A DNA stretch of 34,389 nucleotides from positions 1 to 34,389 of the forward strand of contig JBAQQB010000194.1 in the NCBI GenBank assembly GCA_049306275.1, read 5' to 3'. This DNA comes from JADJTT01 sp049306275 (lineage in GTDB: Bacteria > Bacteroidota > Bacteroidia > Chitinophagales > Saprospiraceae). The notes below the pieces were generated by a model. The model ran no database searches. It saw only the letters and a program-made list of their open reading frames with translations, and had not been told where the DNA came from. The translations under genes were made by a program, and so were the position numbers. Within the stretch, counting starts at the first letter, position 1, and each line of letters begins with the position of its first letter. This document shows positions 17,769 through 25,151 of the stretch, one piece after another.

Positions 17769-18713
17769 ATGAAAGCTGATGTAAGCGTTATTATTCCAAC
17801 TTTCAACCGGCTTTGGTGCCTTCCCAGAGCAATAGACAGTTGCCGAAATACAAAATGTAAGACCGAGATAATCGTAGTAGATGACGGAAGCACGGACGGC
17901 ACATGGGAGTGGCTTCAGAGCCAAAGTGATATTATCCCCTTATTTCAAAAAAACCAGGGGCAGACGTGGGCGGTAAACCGAGGGGTTGAACATGCAACCG
18001 GTAGGTATATCAGGTTCCTTGATTCTGATGATTTTCTGTGCCAGGGAACTATTGACCGCCAATATGAAACTGCCGTGGAAACCGGAGCAGATATTGTTTA
18101 TTCAAGAGTAGATCATTACGACGAGTCGTCCAAAGCAGTATTTCAGGAACACCCCGACACGACATTGTGGAGAGATTTTTTGGAAATTCAGCTTGGCACT
18201 GAATACGGGAGTCATTTCTTGGGTATGCTTTTTAAAAAAGAGATGATTGAAGACATCCCGAGACGCCCGGATTTCGCACTAAGGGAGGATCGGATGTTTC
18301 TCTTAGAGGTCGGCTTAAAGGAACCTAAACTAGCAACCGTCGCTGGGTGTGCAGGATATTGGGTCAGGCACAAATCACAGATGCACACTAGCTATGCAGG
18401 AATGATAAACGTGGTTGCAAATTGGCAACACCTGAACATTTATAAAAAAATCCTTGGAGAACTCGCTAGTTCAGGAAAGTTAACAGAACCTAGAAAAAAA
18501 GCAGCAAGCAATATCCTTTGGATACTAGCACATTGGGTTTCCAAAACCCACTTAAAAGAGGGAAAAAAAGTTGCAGATTGGGTTTTTGATCTAAATCCGG
18601 ATTTCAAAATCCCTGAAAAAGGCATTCTTGGTCTTTTGTTTAACAACTTGGGGTTTCTTTGGACTCAAAGAATTCTAAAATTAAGAAGGCTGCTGATTTA
18701 TGGATCAGAATAG
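17769..18713 (+). CDS. Glycosyltransferase family 2 protein
   Basis: GT2 motifs are VSVIIPTFNRLWCLPRAID (residues 4-22), IIVVDDGSTDGTWEWL (about 36-51) and FLDSDDFLCQG (about 83-93). A REDRMFLLEVGL segment near residue 175 fits the catalytic-base region. It stands 9 bp after the GT8-like gene, and its end overlaps the next start by 14 bp. It is the last gene of the right AT-rich block. Confidence 0.92.
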   Translation: MKADVSVIIPTFNRLWCLPRAIDSCRNTKCKTEIIVVDDGSTDGTWEWLQSQSDIIPLFQKNQGQTWAVNRGVEHATGRYIRFLDSDDFLCQGTIDRQYETAVETGADIVYSRVDHYDESSKAVFQEHPDTTLWRDFLEIQLGTEYGSHFLGMLFKKEMIEDIPRRPDFALREDRMFLLEVGLKEPKLATVAGCAGYWVRHKSQMHTSYAGMINVVANWQHLNIYKKILGELASSGKLTEPRKKAASNILWILAHWVSKTHLKEGKKVADWVFDLNPDFKIPEKGILGLLFNNLGFLWTQRILKLRRLLIYGSE

Positions 18714-19716
18714 GCAAATCAATGGAATAATGCCCACTCCCCTCAACCTCTTCTACCAGGAACCAGACCCCGACCGCTGGTTCAAATACGACCGCTACCC
18801 GCGCCGTATCATCCGGCGCATAGTGAGGGGAATACCCAGACCCGGAGGGCAGCAAATGGTATTCATTAACCTCGTCAAAGGTCTCGATAAACTCGGCTAT
18901 CCTTACAGAGTCAATGATTTCCGGCACGCGAAAAAACATCCTGAAGAACTGGCCTGTATCATTGGGAAACCCCATGTGCTTTATGAGCGCAGATGGGAGA
19001 ATCCGGTCCTGTTTGGTGCCTCAGTATTCTCCCACCCTCTCGACTGCCCGGATTTGTTTGAAAAGTATCCCGTTAAGAAGATTTTAGTTCCTGGAGAGTG
19101 GATGCGGAAGATGTTCGAGCCCTACTATGGAGATAAGGTCGTTGCCTGGCCAGTTGGGATTGATACGGAGTATTGGCGTCCATCAGAAGATCCGAAAGAC
19201 CTCGACTTCCTGATTTACTACAAAATCAGATGGGAGAACGCTCATTATGACAAGACATTATTCCAGCCAATTTGCACAGAACTGGAGAAAAGAAATCTCA
19301 AATTTCAAGTAATCCGGTATGGCAACTACACTCCGGACCAACTGATGCAACTCTCCGGCCGGTCACGGGCAGTTATTTTCCTTTGTGAACATGAGACGCA
19401 AGGTTTGGCTTACCAGCAACTACTTTCCAGGAACATACCCCTATTTGCATGGGACCGTGGCGGGTTTTGGCAGGATCCTGTCTATTACCCAAATCAGGTT
19501 CAATTTGGCCAGGGAGTCTCGTCAGTTCCTTATTGGGATGAACGCTGCGGAATGACTTTCAAAAACTTTGATGAATTTTCACTCAAACTATTTGGTTTTA
19601 TTGACCGGCTGAAAACCTTTTCCCCCCGCCCCTATATCCTCGAAAACCTCACCTTGGAGATTTGCGCCCAAAAATATATTGATATTGTTGAAGACTTGCA
19701 TAGTCAGGCAATTTGA
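18700..19716 (+). CDS. Putative GT-B glycosyltransferase
   Basis: This 338-residue protein has two Rossmann-like halves. The first carries GGQQMVFINLVKGLDKLGY near residues 48-66; the second carries KKILVPGEWMRKMF near 125-138, VAWPVGIDTEYW near 148-159 and SRAVIFLCEHETQGLAYQQL near 222-241. The last is a degenerate donor-site motif (HETQGLAYQQ instead of E-x7-E). ATG 18700 overlaps the previous gene by 14 bp; ATG 18730 is an alternative. GC content rises from this gene on. The stop is shared in a TTGA overlap with the next gene. Confidence 0.75.
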   Translation: MDQNRQINGIMPTPLNLFYQEPDPDRWFKYDRYPRRIIRRIVRGIPRPGGQQMVFINLVKGLDKLGYPYRVNDFRHAKKHPEELACIIGKPHVLYERRWENPVLFGASVFSHPLDCPDLFEKYPVKKILVPGEWMRKMFEPYYGDKVVAWPVGIDTEYWRPSEDPKDLDFLIYYKIRWENAHYDKTLFQPICTELEKRNLKFQVIRYGNYTPDQLMQLSGRSRAVIFLCEHETQGLAYQQLLSRNIPLFAWDRGGFWQDPVYYPNQVQFGQGVSSVPYWDERCGMTFKNFDEFSLKLFGFIDRLKTFSPRPYILENLTLEICAQKYIDIVEDLHSQAI

Positions 19717-20918
19717 AAACCATCTCCCTCCTCACCGGCGCCCACCTCTCCCGCAACCCCCGCGTGGTAAAAGAAGCCAATGCCCTGGCCGAAGCGGGGT
19801 ATCAGGTCTCCATCCTCACGGTCTGGACACACAAGGAATGGCTGGAGACAGACAAAACCCTCATACATCCTTCCATTCACTATGCCGGCATCGACCTCAC
19901 CGCTTGGAATAGCCCGGCTTCCCTCTTCTACCGCGCCCTCAGGCGCTTCTTCCAGGAGCTGAACCAACGATGGGGCATTGAATCACCCCATTCGCTCAAT
20001 TACGCCCTGCTTCCCCTTCTCCGAAAAGCAAGAAAAACAAACGCAGATCTGTATATCTGCCACCAGGAAACGGGGCTCGTGCTCGGCGCCTGGCTGCTCA
20101 AAGCCGGCCGCAAGGTGGCATTCGACTTCGAAGACTGGTACTCCAAAGACCTGCTGCCAGAAAACAGAGCCTCCAGGCCCGTCAAACTCCTGGAAAACAT
20201 GGAAAAGTCCGGACTGAAAAACGGACTTTTTTCGTTAACCACCTCCCATGCCATGGCAGCGGAAATGGGCCAATTTTTCCAAACGCCGCCGCCTGAGGTG
20301 ATCAGGAATGTATTCCCCGTTCCCCACGATCTGGAAAGCCGCAGCCACCCCAACCAGCCCGTCCGCCTGGCCTGGTTTTCCCAGACGATCGGTCCGGGAC
20401 GCGGGCTCGAACTGCTGTTCCAGGCCATCTCTTTATTGCCCCGTACTCCCCTTGAAATCCACCTCACAGGGGATGTGTCCGAAGCATACCGCGCTGATCT
20501 CATAGGCAGGCTGAAATACCCCGGTATTCATTCCCTGCATTTCCACCGTCCTGTCGCGCCGCAGGCGCTCCCCGCCTTCCTCTCGCGCTTCGACATCGGC
20601 TTGGCGCTCGAACAATCCACGCCTGAGAGCCGCAACCTCACGATCACCAACAAGATCGTTCAGTACCTTCAGTCCGGCCTCGCCGTAATCGCCACTGAGA
20701 CTGCCGGACAAAAGGAAGTAGCGCAGTTGGCTCCCAACGCCGTTTTCCTGATCGGGCATAAAGATGAATTAGCCCAAAAACTGGCAATGCTGGCGGATGA
20801 TACATCTCTCCTCGCCAATGCCAGGCAGGCGGCCCTGGCATGTTCGAGGGAGGAGTTGAATTGGGAGAAGGAGCAGGAGAGGCTGTTGGCGGTGGTGCGG
20901 AGGGTCCCATCGCCGTGA
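19713..20918 (+). CDS. Glycosyltransferase, GT4-like
   Basis: This is a GT-B fold enzyme of 401 residues. The N-terminal loop is TGAHLSRNPRVVKEANALA (residues about 7-25), the donor half starts near 222 with LAWFSQTIGPGRGLELLFQA, and a donor-site segment LTITNKIVQYLQSGLAVIAT lies near 310-329. The E-x7-E is replaced by ESRNLTITNK, seen in other GT4 subgroups. The start is TTG in the TTGA overlap with the upstream gene. It ends the left glycan block; a 446-bp repeat region follows. Confidence 0.85.
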   Translation: MKTISLLTGAHLSRNPRVVKEANALAEAGYQVSILTVWTHKEWLETDKTLIHPSIHYAGIDLTAWNSPASLFYRALRRFFQELNQRWGIESPHSLNYALLPLLRKARKTNADLYICHQETGLVLGAWLLKAGRKVAFDFEDWYSKDLLPENRASRPVKLLENMEKSGLKNGLFSLTTSHAMAAEMGQFFQTPPPEVIRNVFPVPHDLESRSHPNQPVRLAWFSQTIGPGRGLELLFQAISLLPRTPLEIHLTGDVSEAYRADLIGRLKYPGIHSLHFHRPVAPQALPAFLSRFDIGLALEQSTPESRNLTITNKIVQYLQSGLAVIATETAGQKEVAQLAPNAVFLIGHKDELAQKLAMLADDTSLLANARQAALACSREELNWEKEQERLLAVVRRVPSP

Positions 20919-20954
20919 AAAGGCATAAAGCCTGTTATTGTCAAGACCAGCGTG

Positions 20955-21002
20955 TTTATACCGAACTTTATACCGAACCTTTCACCGTACTTTATACCGA
21001 AC
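20955..21002. repeat. 12-nt tandem array, consensus TTTATACCGAAC
   Basis: Four units: TTTATACCGAAC at 20955-20966 and 20967-20978, CTTTCACCGTAC at 20979-20990 and TTTATACCGAAC at 20991-21002. The same consensus reappears in diverged form 80 bp downstream. Confidence 0.85.
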
Positions 21003-21080
21003 TTTTTGCTCCAATGCAAGAACTGGGGAGGTCTGTGCCTCGGAGCGTTTCTATAATTCACCTAATCGATCAAAACGAAG

Positions 21081-21186
21081 GGTTTCCCCGACATTTTCCC
21101 CGACACTTTCCCCGACATTTATACCGACACTTTATCCGACGTTTTATCCGACGTTTTATCCGACGTTTTTCCGACGTTTTTCCGAC
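21081..21186. repeat. 12-nt tandem array, consensus NNTTTATCCGAC
   Basis: Seven 12-nt units followed by two 11-nt units, all ending in CCGAC. The series drifts from GGTTTCCCCGAC through ATTTATACCGAC to GTTTTATCCGAC (twice) and finally GTTTTTCCGAC (twice). The gradual drift along the array is typical of growth by slippage or unequal exchange. Confidence 0.85.
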
Positions 21187-21240
21187 GTTAACCGGGGGGA
21201 TTCCGATCTTTCTACCATCAGCGCCCGTAGCGTTTTATGA

Positions 21241-21297
21241 TTCACCGCGACGAAAGCTACGGACGCGACGTGGCGTTCGTAGCGTCGTAGCGGTGAA
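21241..21297. repeat. Long imperfect inverted repeat (hairpin)
   Basis: The arm 21241-21266 (TTCACCGCGACGAAAGCTAC...) pairs with 21273-21297 (...GTAGCGTCGTAGCGGTGAA) with few mismatches and a six-base loop. There is no T-run after it, so it is not a classical terminator. GTAGCG also recurs just upstream (about 21227). Confidence 0.7.
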
Positions 21298-21364
21298 AAA
21301 GAAGCTGGTACGAACCGGAACTTTTCTTGCCTCCTCCGTGTAAAGGAGGAACAAGTTTTTCTCA

Positions 21365-21595
21365 ATGACGACCAAAAGGCTGGAGCATATTATCGAAGAG
21401 ATCAATCTGCTTGAAGCAGATGAACTCGAAAAGGTCCTTAAAGCGCTCCTGAAGCGAATTGAGCGGAAAAGGCATATCGAATCCATTCTCGACCAATACA
21501 TTGGAATCGGAAAAGGGGTTTGGGAAACGGACGCTCAGGGGTATGTCAATGAGTTGAGAAAAGAAGATACGGATTCCAAGCCTCTTAACGGATGA
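21365..21595 (+). CDS. Orphan antitoxin-like protein, copy 1 of a duplicated unit
   Basis: This 76-residue helical, charged protein (RLEHIIEEINLLEADELEKV, then ALLKRIERKRHIESIL and DQYIGIGKGVWETDAQGYV) resembles the antitoxin-like proteins that precede PIN or RelE toxins in Bacteroidota. No toxin follows. A nearly identical copy starts at 22087. The nucleotide duplication covers about 21313-21560, including part of the leader. The last ten residues differ from copy 2 because of a different 3' junction. The function call is inference from sequence style; no named domain is recognised. Confidence 0.65.
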   Translation: MTTKRLEHIIEEINLLEADELEKVLKALLKRIERKRHIESILDQYIGIGKGVWETDAQGYVNELRKEDTDSKPLNG

Positions 21596-21605
21596 AGAAG
21601 AAGAA

Positions 21606-22022
21606 ATGGTAAACGATCAACAACCGTCCGGCAATAACAGGTATCCCCGCTACCTGTTCAAAAACTTCCTGGCCGACAAACGCGTCTACCGCCTCAATCA
21701 GGCCTTTTGGAAGAAGCAGGTGCAAAGTGCAATAGGCACTGAGCGCCCTCTTTCTCATAATTGGGTAAGCGATACATTCTCAAACGGCCGCCCCTTCTGG
21801 GATGGAAACCCGATATTCAGCGCCCGCCTTTCGGCCGACAAAGCCCTGCGCATCGTACAGGAAGAACCCGAAAGCCCTACCGTAGAATTTGGCTGCTGGA
21901 CGGAGAAAACCACCTTTGAAAGCGACCAGGAAGTAGAAGAACTGGTCATCTCCCTCGAGCTATCCCGCGAATCGAAACAACTGGCATTGGAGGCGATCAG
22001 GCAATGGGTGGAAGGGGGGTAG
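21606..22022 (+). CDS. Hypothetical protein between duplicated antitoxin-like genes
   Basis: I do not recognise this 138-residue protein. It is soluble, acidic in the second half and rich in aromatic residues. It opens with a basic RYPRYLFKNFLADKRVYRL segment, has FSNGRPFWDGNPIFSARLS near residues 58-76 and an acidic helix QEVEELVISLELSRES near 107-122. No transmembrane segment, signal peptide or nuclease motif is seen. The start ATG at 21606 is 10 bp after copy 1 of the antitoxin-like gene. It is bracketed by the duplicated unit and may have travelled with it. Confidence 0.6.
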   Translation: MVNDQQPSGNNRYPRYLFKNFLADKRVYRLNQAFWKKQVQSAIGTERPLSHNWVSDTFSNGRPFWDGNPIFSARLSADKALRIVQEEPESPTVEFGCWTEKTTFESDQEVEELVISLELSRESKQLALEAIRQWVEGG

Positions 22023-22036
22023 CAACGGAACTATTC

Positions 22037-22067
22037 TTGCCTCTTCTGTGTAAAAAGACTAAATTGG
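22037..22067 (+). promoter_or_regulatory. Bacteroidota-type promoter of antitoxin-like copy 2
   Basis: TTG (22037-22039), a 20-nt spacer and TAAATTGG (22060-22067) match the -33/-7 arrangement TTG-N19-21-TAnnTTTG with one mismatch. The matching leader of copy 1 keeps the TTG but has AACAAGTT at the -7 position. Confidence 0.5.
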
Positions 22068-22086
22068 GGAACAAATTTTCTAAAGG

Positions 22087-22281
22087 ATGACCAAAAGGCT
22101 GGAGCATATTATCGAAGAGATCAATCTGCTTGAAGCAGATGAACTCGAAAAGGTCCTTAAAGCGCTTCTTAAGCGAATTGAGCGAAAAAGGCATATCGAA
22201 TCCATTCTCGACCAATACATTGGCCTCGGAAAAGGCGTTTGGGAAACGGACGCTCAGGAGTATGTCAATGAGTTGAGATAG
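22087..22281 (+). CDS. Orphan antitoxin-like protein, copy 2
   Basis: This 64-residue protein is nearly identical to residues 2-66 of the product of 21365-21595 (only I/L, G/E and initial T differences). Synonymous changes (for example CTCCTG to CTTCTT) show that the duplicates have had time to diverge under constraint. It stops at TAG right after NELR, where copy 1 continues. No toxin gene follows; the next gene is another small antitoxin-like protein. Confidence 0.65.
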   Translation: MTKRLEHIIEEINLLEADELEKVLKALLKRIERKRHIESILDQYIGLGKGVWETDAQEYVNELR

Positions 22282-22343
22282 AGAAGTCAGCGCTCCCCAA
22301 GCGCCAAGACACAGTGGTCCTTCATTGATCAAAACCATCCAAA

Positions 22344-22565
22344 ATGACAGTTCTAAGAATTGAATTGGTTGACCCGAGGGTGAAAATTTTGCTGGAAGAC
22401 CTGGCCAAGCTGAACCTGATCAATATCCTGGAAGAAGAAGAACCCCAAAAGCGATATACTGCCTTATTGAAAAAACTTCGTTCGAAAGAAGAGGAAGCCC
22501 CTGGCCTCGATGAGATCACGGAAGAAGTTGAAATAGTGAGATCTAGCCGTTCCGTTCATCATTAG
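22344..22565 (+). CDS. Small antitoxin-like protein, possibly 3'-truncated
   Basis: This 73-residue protein with a hydrophobic strand (VLRIELVDPRVKILLEDLAK) and an acidic-basic helical tail ending EITEEVEIVRSSRSVHH has the look of the N-terminal half of Bacteroidota toxin-antitoxin operons. No toxin follows: its last 23 bp overlap a convergent DUF2442 gene. The final residues (SSRSVHH) seem atypical, so the end may have been created at the junction with that gene. Confidence 0.55.
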   Translation: MTVLRIELVDPRVKILLEDLAKLNLINILEEEEPQKRYTALLKKLRSKEEEAPGLDEITEEVEIVRSSRSVHH

Positions 22566-22872
22566 GAAGGCTTTCTTCGTACAACACCACAGGGTCCAGA
22601 TCAAGCGGAGCATCGAACTCCACACCATTAGACAGCTTTATCTTTTTGACCAAATGGGGCCAGCACAGCGTCCCCTCCCTCAGTTCAACCCTGGAAAAAT
22701 GATCCGGGTCCGTTAACTGTTTCAGGAAAGGGTCCTTCTGAAAGGAAGCCGATTGAAACAAGCGCTGAAAGTCAAGAATCCGGTACTCGCCGTTATTAAA
22801 AGCGCAGAACACCTTATAGCCGTCTATATCAACAATCTGGATAATGCGGGGAATTTTTGCTGTTTTTCTCAT
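22543..22872 (-). CDS. DUF2442 protein
   Basis: This protein of about 109 residues has the DUF2442 layout: beta strands with VDIDGYKVFCAFNNGEYRIL, a DFQRLF turn, a DHFSRVELREGTLCW strand pair and the C-terminal DAPLDLDPVVLYEES. DUF2442 proteins often accompany RelE-like or DUF4160 toxins as the presumed antitoxin; no such toxin is next to it here. ATG at 22872 (MRKTAKIPR) is preferred over ATG 22890. It is divergent from the COG1106 ATPase at 23018, and its 3' end converges with and overlaps the small gene on the other strand. Confidence 0.72.
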   Translation of the reverse strand: MRKTAKIPRIIQIVDIDGYKVFCAFNNGEYRILDFQRLFQSASFQKDPFLKQLTDPDHFSRVELREGTLCWPHLVKKIKLSNGVEFDAPLDLDPVVLYEESLPNDERNG

Positions 22873-22980
22873 GGGGATGAAAGCATGCAAGTTATTGCCT
22901 GATTTGGTAACAAATCTTTCTCCGAAAGGATTCCATCGCTTACCAAGTTAGTAAATTTTTCAAATACTCAACAATAAATC

Positions 22981-23009
22981 CGTTTTTTGCGTTAAATTTG
23001 CAAAAAACG
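22981..23009. promoter_or_regulatory. Perfect inverted repeat overlapping a -7 element (operator candidate)
   Basis: CGTTTTTTGC (22981-22990) and GCAAAAAACG (23000-23009) are exact reverse complements separated by 9 nt. The spacer and first base of the right arm hold TAAATTTG (22993-23000), a perfect TAnnTTTG -7 element 17 bp before the ATPase start. No -33 TTG is visible. The position favours a repressor site or autoregulation, possibly also controlling the divergent DUF2442 gene. Confidence 0.6.
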
Positions 23010-23017
23010 ACCTCATT

Positions 23018-24343
23018 ATGCTAGTTCAGTTCAAATTGAAGAACTACAAGCCGTTTAAGGAGGAGCTGCGGTTCAGCATGGTCGCTTCCAACTATGACAA
23101 GACGACCAGGGTTGAAGATAACGTGGCCGAAGCGCCTGCGTTCGGGCTCAAACTGCTGAAAAGCGCGGTGATCTACGGGGCCAATGCAAGCGGCAAGAGC
23201 AAACTGGCAGAGGGCATGCGCTTCATGCGCAATTTCGCCCTCCACTCTTCCCGAGAAACACAAAAGGGCGACAAGATCCCCGTGCAGCCGTTTTTGCTGA
23301 GTACGGAGACGGAAAATCAGCCTTCCGAGTTCGAGATCATGTTCTTGCACGACTCGGAGCTGTTTCGCTATGGCTTCGAAGTATCGCCCCAAAAGGTGGA
23401 GGCAGAATGGCTGTTCCATCGGGCAAAGACCAAAGAAGTGGAAATCTTCTACCGCGACGGGCAGCAATTTGAGCTGCACGACACCCGCTTCAAAACAGCC
23501 AAACCCCTGGTCGATAAAAAGATGATCCGCTCCAACGCCCTGCTGCTCTCCGTGGCTGCCCAGTTCAACGACAAACTGGCAGGGAAGGCACTGGAATGGT
23601 TCAAGCAATTCAACATCATTTCCGGCTTGCAAGAGGAAGGGTACCAGGGCTTCACCATGGGACAAACAAAAGACGACCAGGCAAAACAGGAAATACTGGC
23701 GCTCCTGAAAGCAGCTGACATGGGCATCGACGACCTGAGCCTGAAATACCTCGATCCCGGTAATTTCCCCAAGGGAATGCCACAGGAACTCAGGGAAATG
23801 ATTGAGCAAAAGCTTCGCGAAGAGGGGGGAGAAGTATTTACAGACGTACTGACCTCCCACAAGAAATACGACGCCAGCAAGCGCGTAGCCGGAACCGTAC
23901 AGTTCTCCCTGGATGAAGACGAGTCCTCCGGTACCAGGAAATTTTTCGCCCTGTCAGGCCCCGTTTTAGACACCCTCAAACAAGGCAAGGTCCTGGTGGG
24001 CGACGAACTGGAATCAAAAATGCACTCCAACCTGGTCTGCAAACTGGCGGAACTGTTCAACTCCAAAGACAAAAACCCCAACAACGGCCAGCTTATCTTC
24101 AACACCCACGACACCAACCTCCTGAGCTCGGGTCTTTTCAGGCGCGACCAGATCTGGTTTGTAGAAAAAGACCAGTACGGCGCAGCATCACTCTCCTCCC
24201 TGAGCGACTACGAAGCTCGCAGGGAAGAGAACTATGAAAAAAACTACCTCCAGGGCAAATACGGGGCCGTTCCCATGCTGGAGGAGTTTAGTCCGGTCTA
24301 TCTGAAGAGTCCTACCTTTCTCAATGTGGGGGCAACAAGGTAG
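23018..24343 (+). CDS. COG1106-type AAA/ABC-like ATPase (AbiLi/RloA-like)
   Basis: This 441-residue SMC/ABC-type ATPase has Walker A GANASGKS at residues 54-61, an ABC-signature-like ESSGTRKFFAL near 305-315, Walker B VLVGDELE near 326-333 and the switch histidine in FNTHDTNLLSS near 365-375. Family members act in abortive infection and other phage-defence systems, usually next to an RloB/TOPRIM partner. None is adjacent here. A paralog of 417 residues lies at 30436-31689 and shares the ends (for example THDTNLLS, FRRDQIW). It is preceded by a -7 element inside an inverted repeat. Confidence 0.85.
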   Translation: MLVQFKLKNYKPFKEELRFSMVASNYDKTTRVEDNVAEAPAFGLKLLKSAVIYGANASGKSKLAEGMRFMRNFALHSSRETQKGDKIPVQPFLLSTETENQPSEFEIMFLHDSELFRYGFEVSPQKVEAEWLFHRAKTKEVEIFYRDGQQFELHDTRFKTAKPLVDKKMIRSNALLLSVAAQFNDKLAGKALEWFKQFNIISGLQEEGYQGFTMGQTKDDQAKQEILALLKAADMGIDDLSLKYLDPGNFPKGMPQELREMIEQKLREEGGEVFTDVLTSHKKYDASKRVAGTVQFSLDEDESSGTRKFFALSGPVLDTLKQGKVLVGDELESKMHSNLVCKLAELFNSKDKNPNNGQLIFNTHDTNLLSSGLFRRDQIWFVEKDQYGAASLSSLSDYEARREENYEKNYLQGKYGAVPMLEEFSPVYLKSPTFLNVGATR

Positions 24344-24417
24344 CCTTTGTCTGTTCAGCGTTTCTCGCAAAGGACGCTGCTGGAACGGAAACGGGCGCCA
24401 TCAAAGAAGAAGGCTAT

Positions 24418-24447
24418 TTGAACTTTCCCATAGCATTTGTACTTTTG
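24418..24447 (+). promoter_or_regulatory. Bacteroidota-type promoter before the MNT pair
   Basis: TTTG (24418-24421), 18 nt, then TACTTTTG (24440-24447), an exact TAnnTTTG. The gene starts 18 bp further on, giving a very short leader. Confidence 0.6.
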
Positions 24448-24464
24448 AATAGTAAAGCGATAGC

Positions 24465-24788
24465 ATGAAACTCCACCCATATATGGCAAAAAGGATAGAT
24501 CAGCTCAATGAGTTGTGCCAAAGGTATGGAGTTTCAAGGCTCTATGCCTTTGGTTCCATAGTATCGGGAACGTTTGATGTCAAAACAAGCGACATAGATC
24601 TTCAGGTTGAATTGCTACCCATTGAGGACCCTGTTGCCAAGGGGCTTACGCTGCTGGAATTATGGGATGAGTTAGAAAACCTGTTTGAAAGGAAAGTCGA
24701 TCTATTGACCGACCAACCCATCAAGAACCCCTTCTTCCGGAAAGCGTTGGAGGAAACAAAAATCTTGGTGTACGAAAAACTTGCATGA
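24465..24788 (+). CDS. MNT-type minimal nucleotidyltransferase, first of a pair
   Basis: This 107-residue nucleotidyltransferase-fold protein has the core LYAFGSIVSGTFDVKTSDID near residues 26-45: the GS motif followed by DID, which carries the two metal-binding aspartates. A third acidic residue is likely in KVDLLTD near 77-83. MNT proteins of this size usually act as antitoxins that AMPylate a HEPN toxin. No HEPN gene is present; instead a second MNT gene follows with zero spacing. It has its own promoter at 24418-24447. Confidence 0.85.
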   Translation: MKLHPYMAKRIDQLNELCQRYGVSRLYAFGSIVSGTFDVKTSDIDLQVELLPIEDPVAKGLTLLELWDELENLFERKVDLLTDQPIKNPFFRKALEETKILVYEKLA

Positions 24789-25112
24789 ATGATAAAAACG
24801 GCCGCCACACTGAATAAAAAAGGGATTCTGGACTTTCTCAAAAGCCATAAATCCCAGCTGGTCCGTTTTCAGGTTCGGAGCATCGGCCTTTTTGGCTCCT
24901 ACTCCAGAAACCAACAAAAAGACACCAGCGACATCGACTTTCTGGTGGAATTCGAACAAGGCCACAAGACCTACGACAACTTCATCGGGTTAGCCGACTT
25001 CCTGGAGGCCGCATTCGGAAAAGAAGTAGAACTTGTCACCAGACAGTCCGTAAGCAAGCACATCTGGCCATATATCGAAAAAGAGGTGGAGTATGTCAAA
25101 ATCAGCGATTGA
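24789..25112 (+). CDS. MNT-type minimal nucleotidyltransferase, second of a pair
   Basis: This is also 107 residues, with SIGLFGSYSRNQQKDTSDID near residues 31-50 (GS...DID) and VELVTRQSV near 78-86 providing the late acidic strand. Sequence identity to the upstream gene is low beyond the motif, so this is not a recent duplication. Its start codon follows the previous stop directly. A 34-bp near-perfect palindrome begins 6 bp after its stop. The absence of HEPN (DUF86) makes the target unclear. Confidence 0.85.
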   Translation: MIKTAATLNKKGILDFLKSHKSQLVRFQVRSIGLFGSYSRNQQKDTSDIDFLVEFEQGHKTYDNFIGLADFLEAAFGKEVELVTRQSVSKHIWPYIEKEVEYVKISD

Positions 25113-25117
25113 ATTTC

Positions 25118-25151
25118 ATACAGATCTGACAATCGATTGTCAAATTTGTAT
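25118..25151. repeat. 34-bp near-perfect palindrome
   Basis: Two 17-nt arms without a spacer match at 15 positions. The inner 16 bp, TGACAATCGATTGTCA (25127-25142), is perfect, and the ends ATACA/TGTAT also match. No T-run follows. It stands between the MNT pair and a glycosyltransferase, so it could be a dimer-bound operator or a hairpin ending the MNT transcript. Confidence 0.75.

Larger units (their letters stand above)
20919..21364. other. 446-bp non-coding region rich in repeats
   Basis: No gene is supported here. Open frames exist, but they translate the 12-nt tandem repeats into YRTF and YPTF tetrapeptides. The region holds two 12-nt arrays (20955-21002, 21081-21186), a long imperfect hairpin (21241-21297) and the leader of the first orphan antitoxin-like gene. 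That leader includes a small hairpin, CCTCCTCC/GGAGGA, at about 21330-21350. Confidence 0.75.

Noticed and set aside
20840..21343. Open frames of 167 and 100 residues over the 12-nt repeats
   Set aside because: They consist of repeat-derived YRTF/YPTF tetrapeptides, one overlaps the glycosyltransferase gene, and the repeats change length by single bases, which is not expected of a gene.
23021..23860. 279-residue minus-strand open frame
   Set aside because: Antisense to the ATPase with complete Walker motifs; no motif in the antisense protein.
24344..24400. Rho-independent terminator after the first COG1106 ATPase
   Set aside because: A weak AGCGT/ACGCT stem exists, but it is interrupted and has no following T-run.
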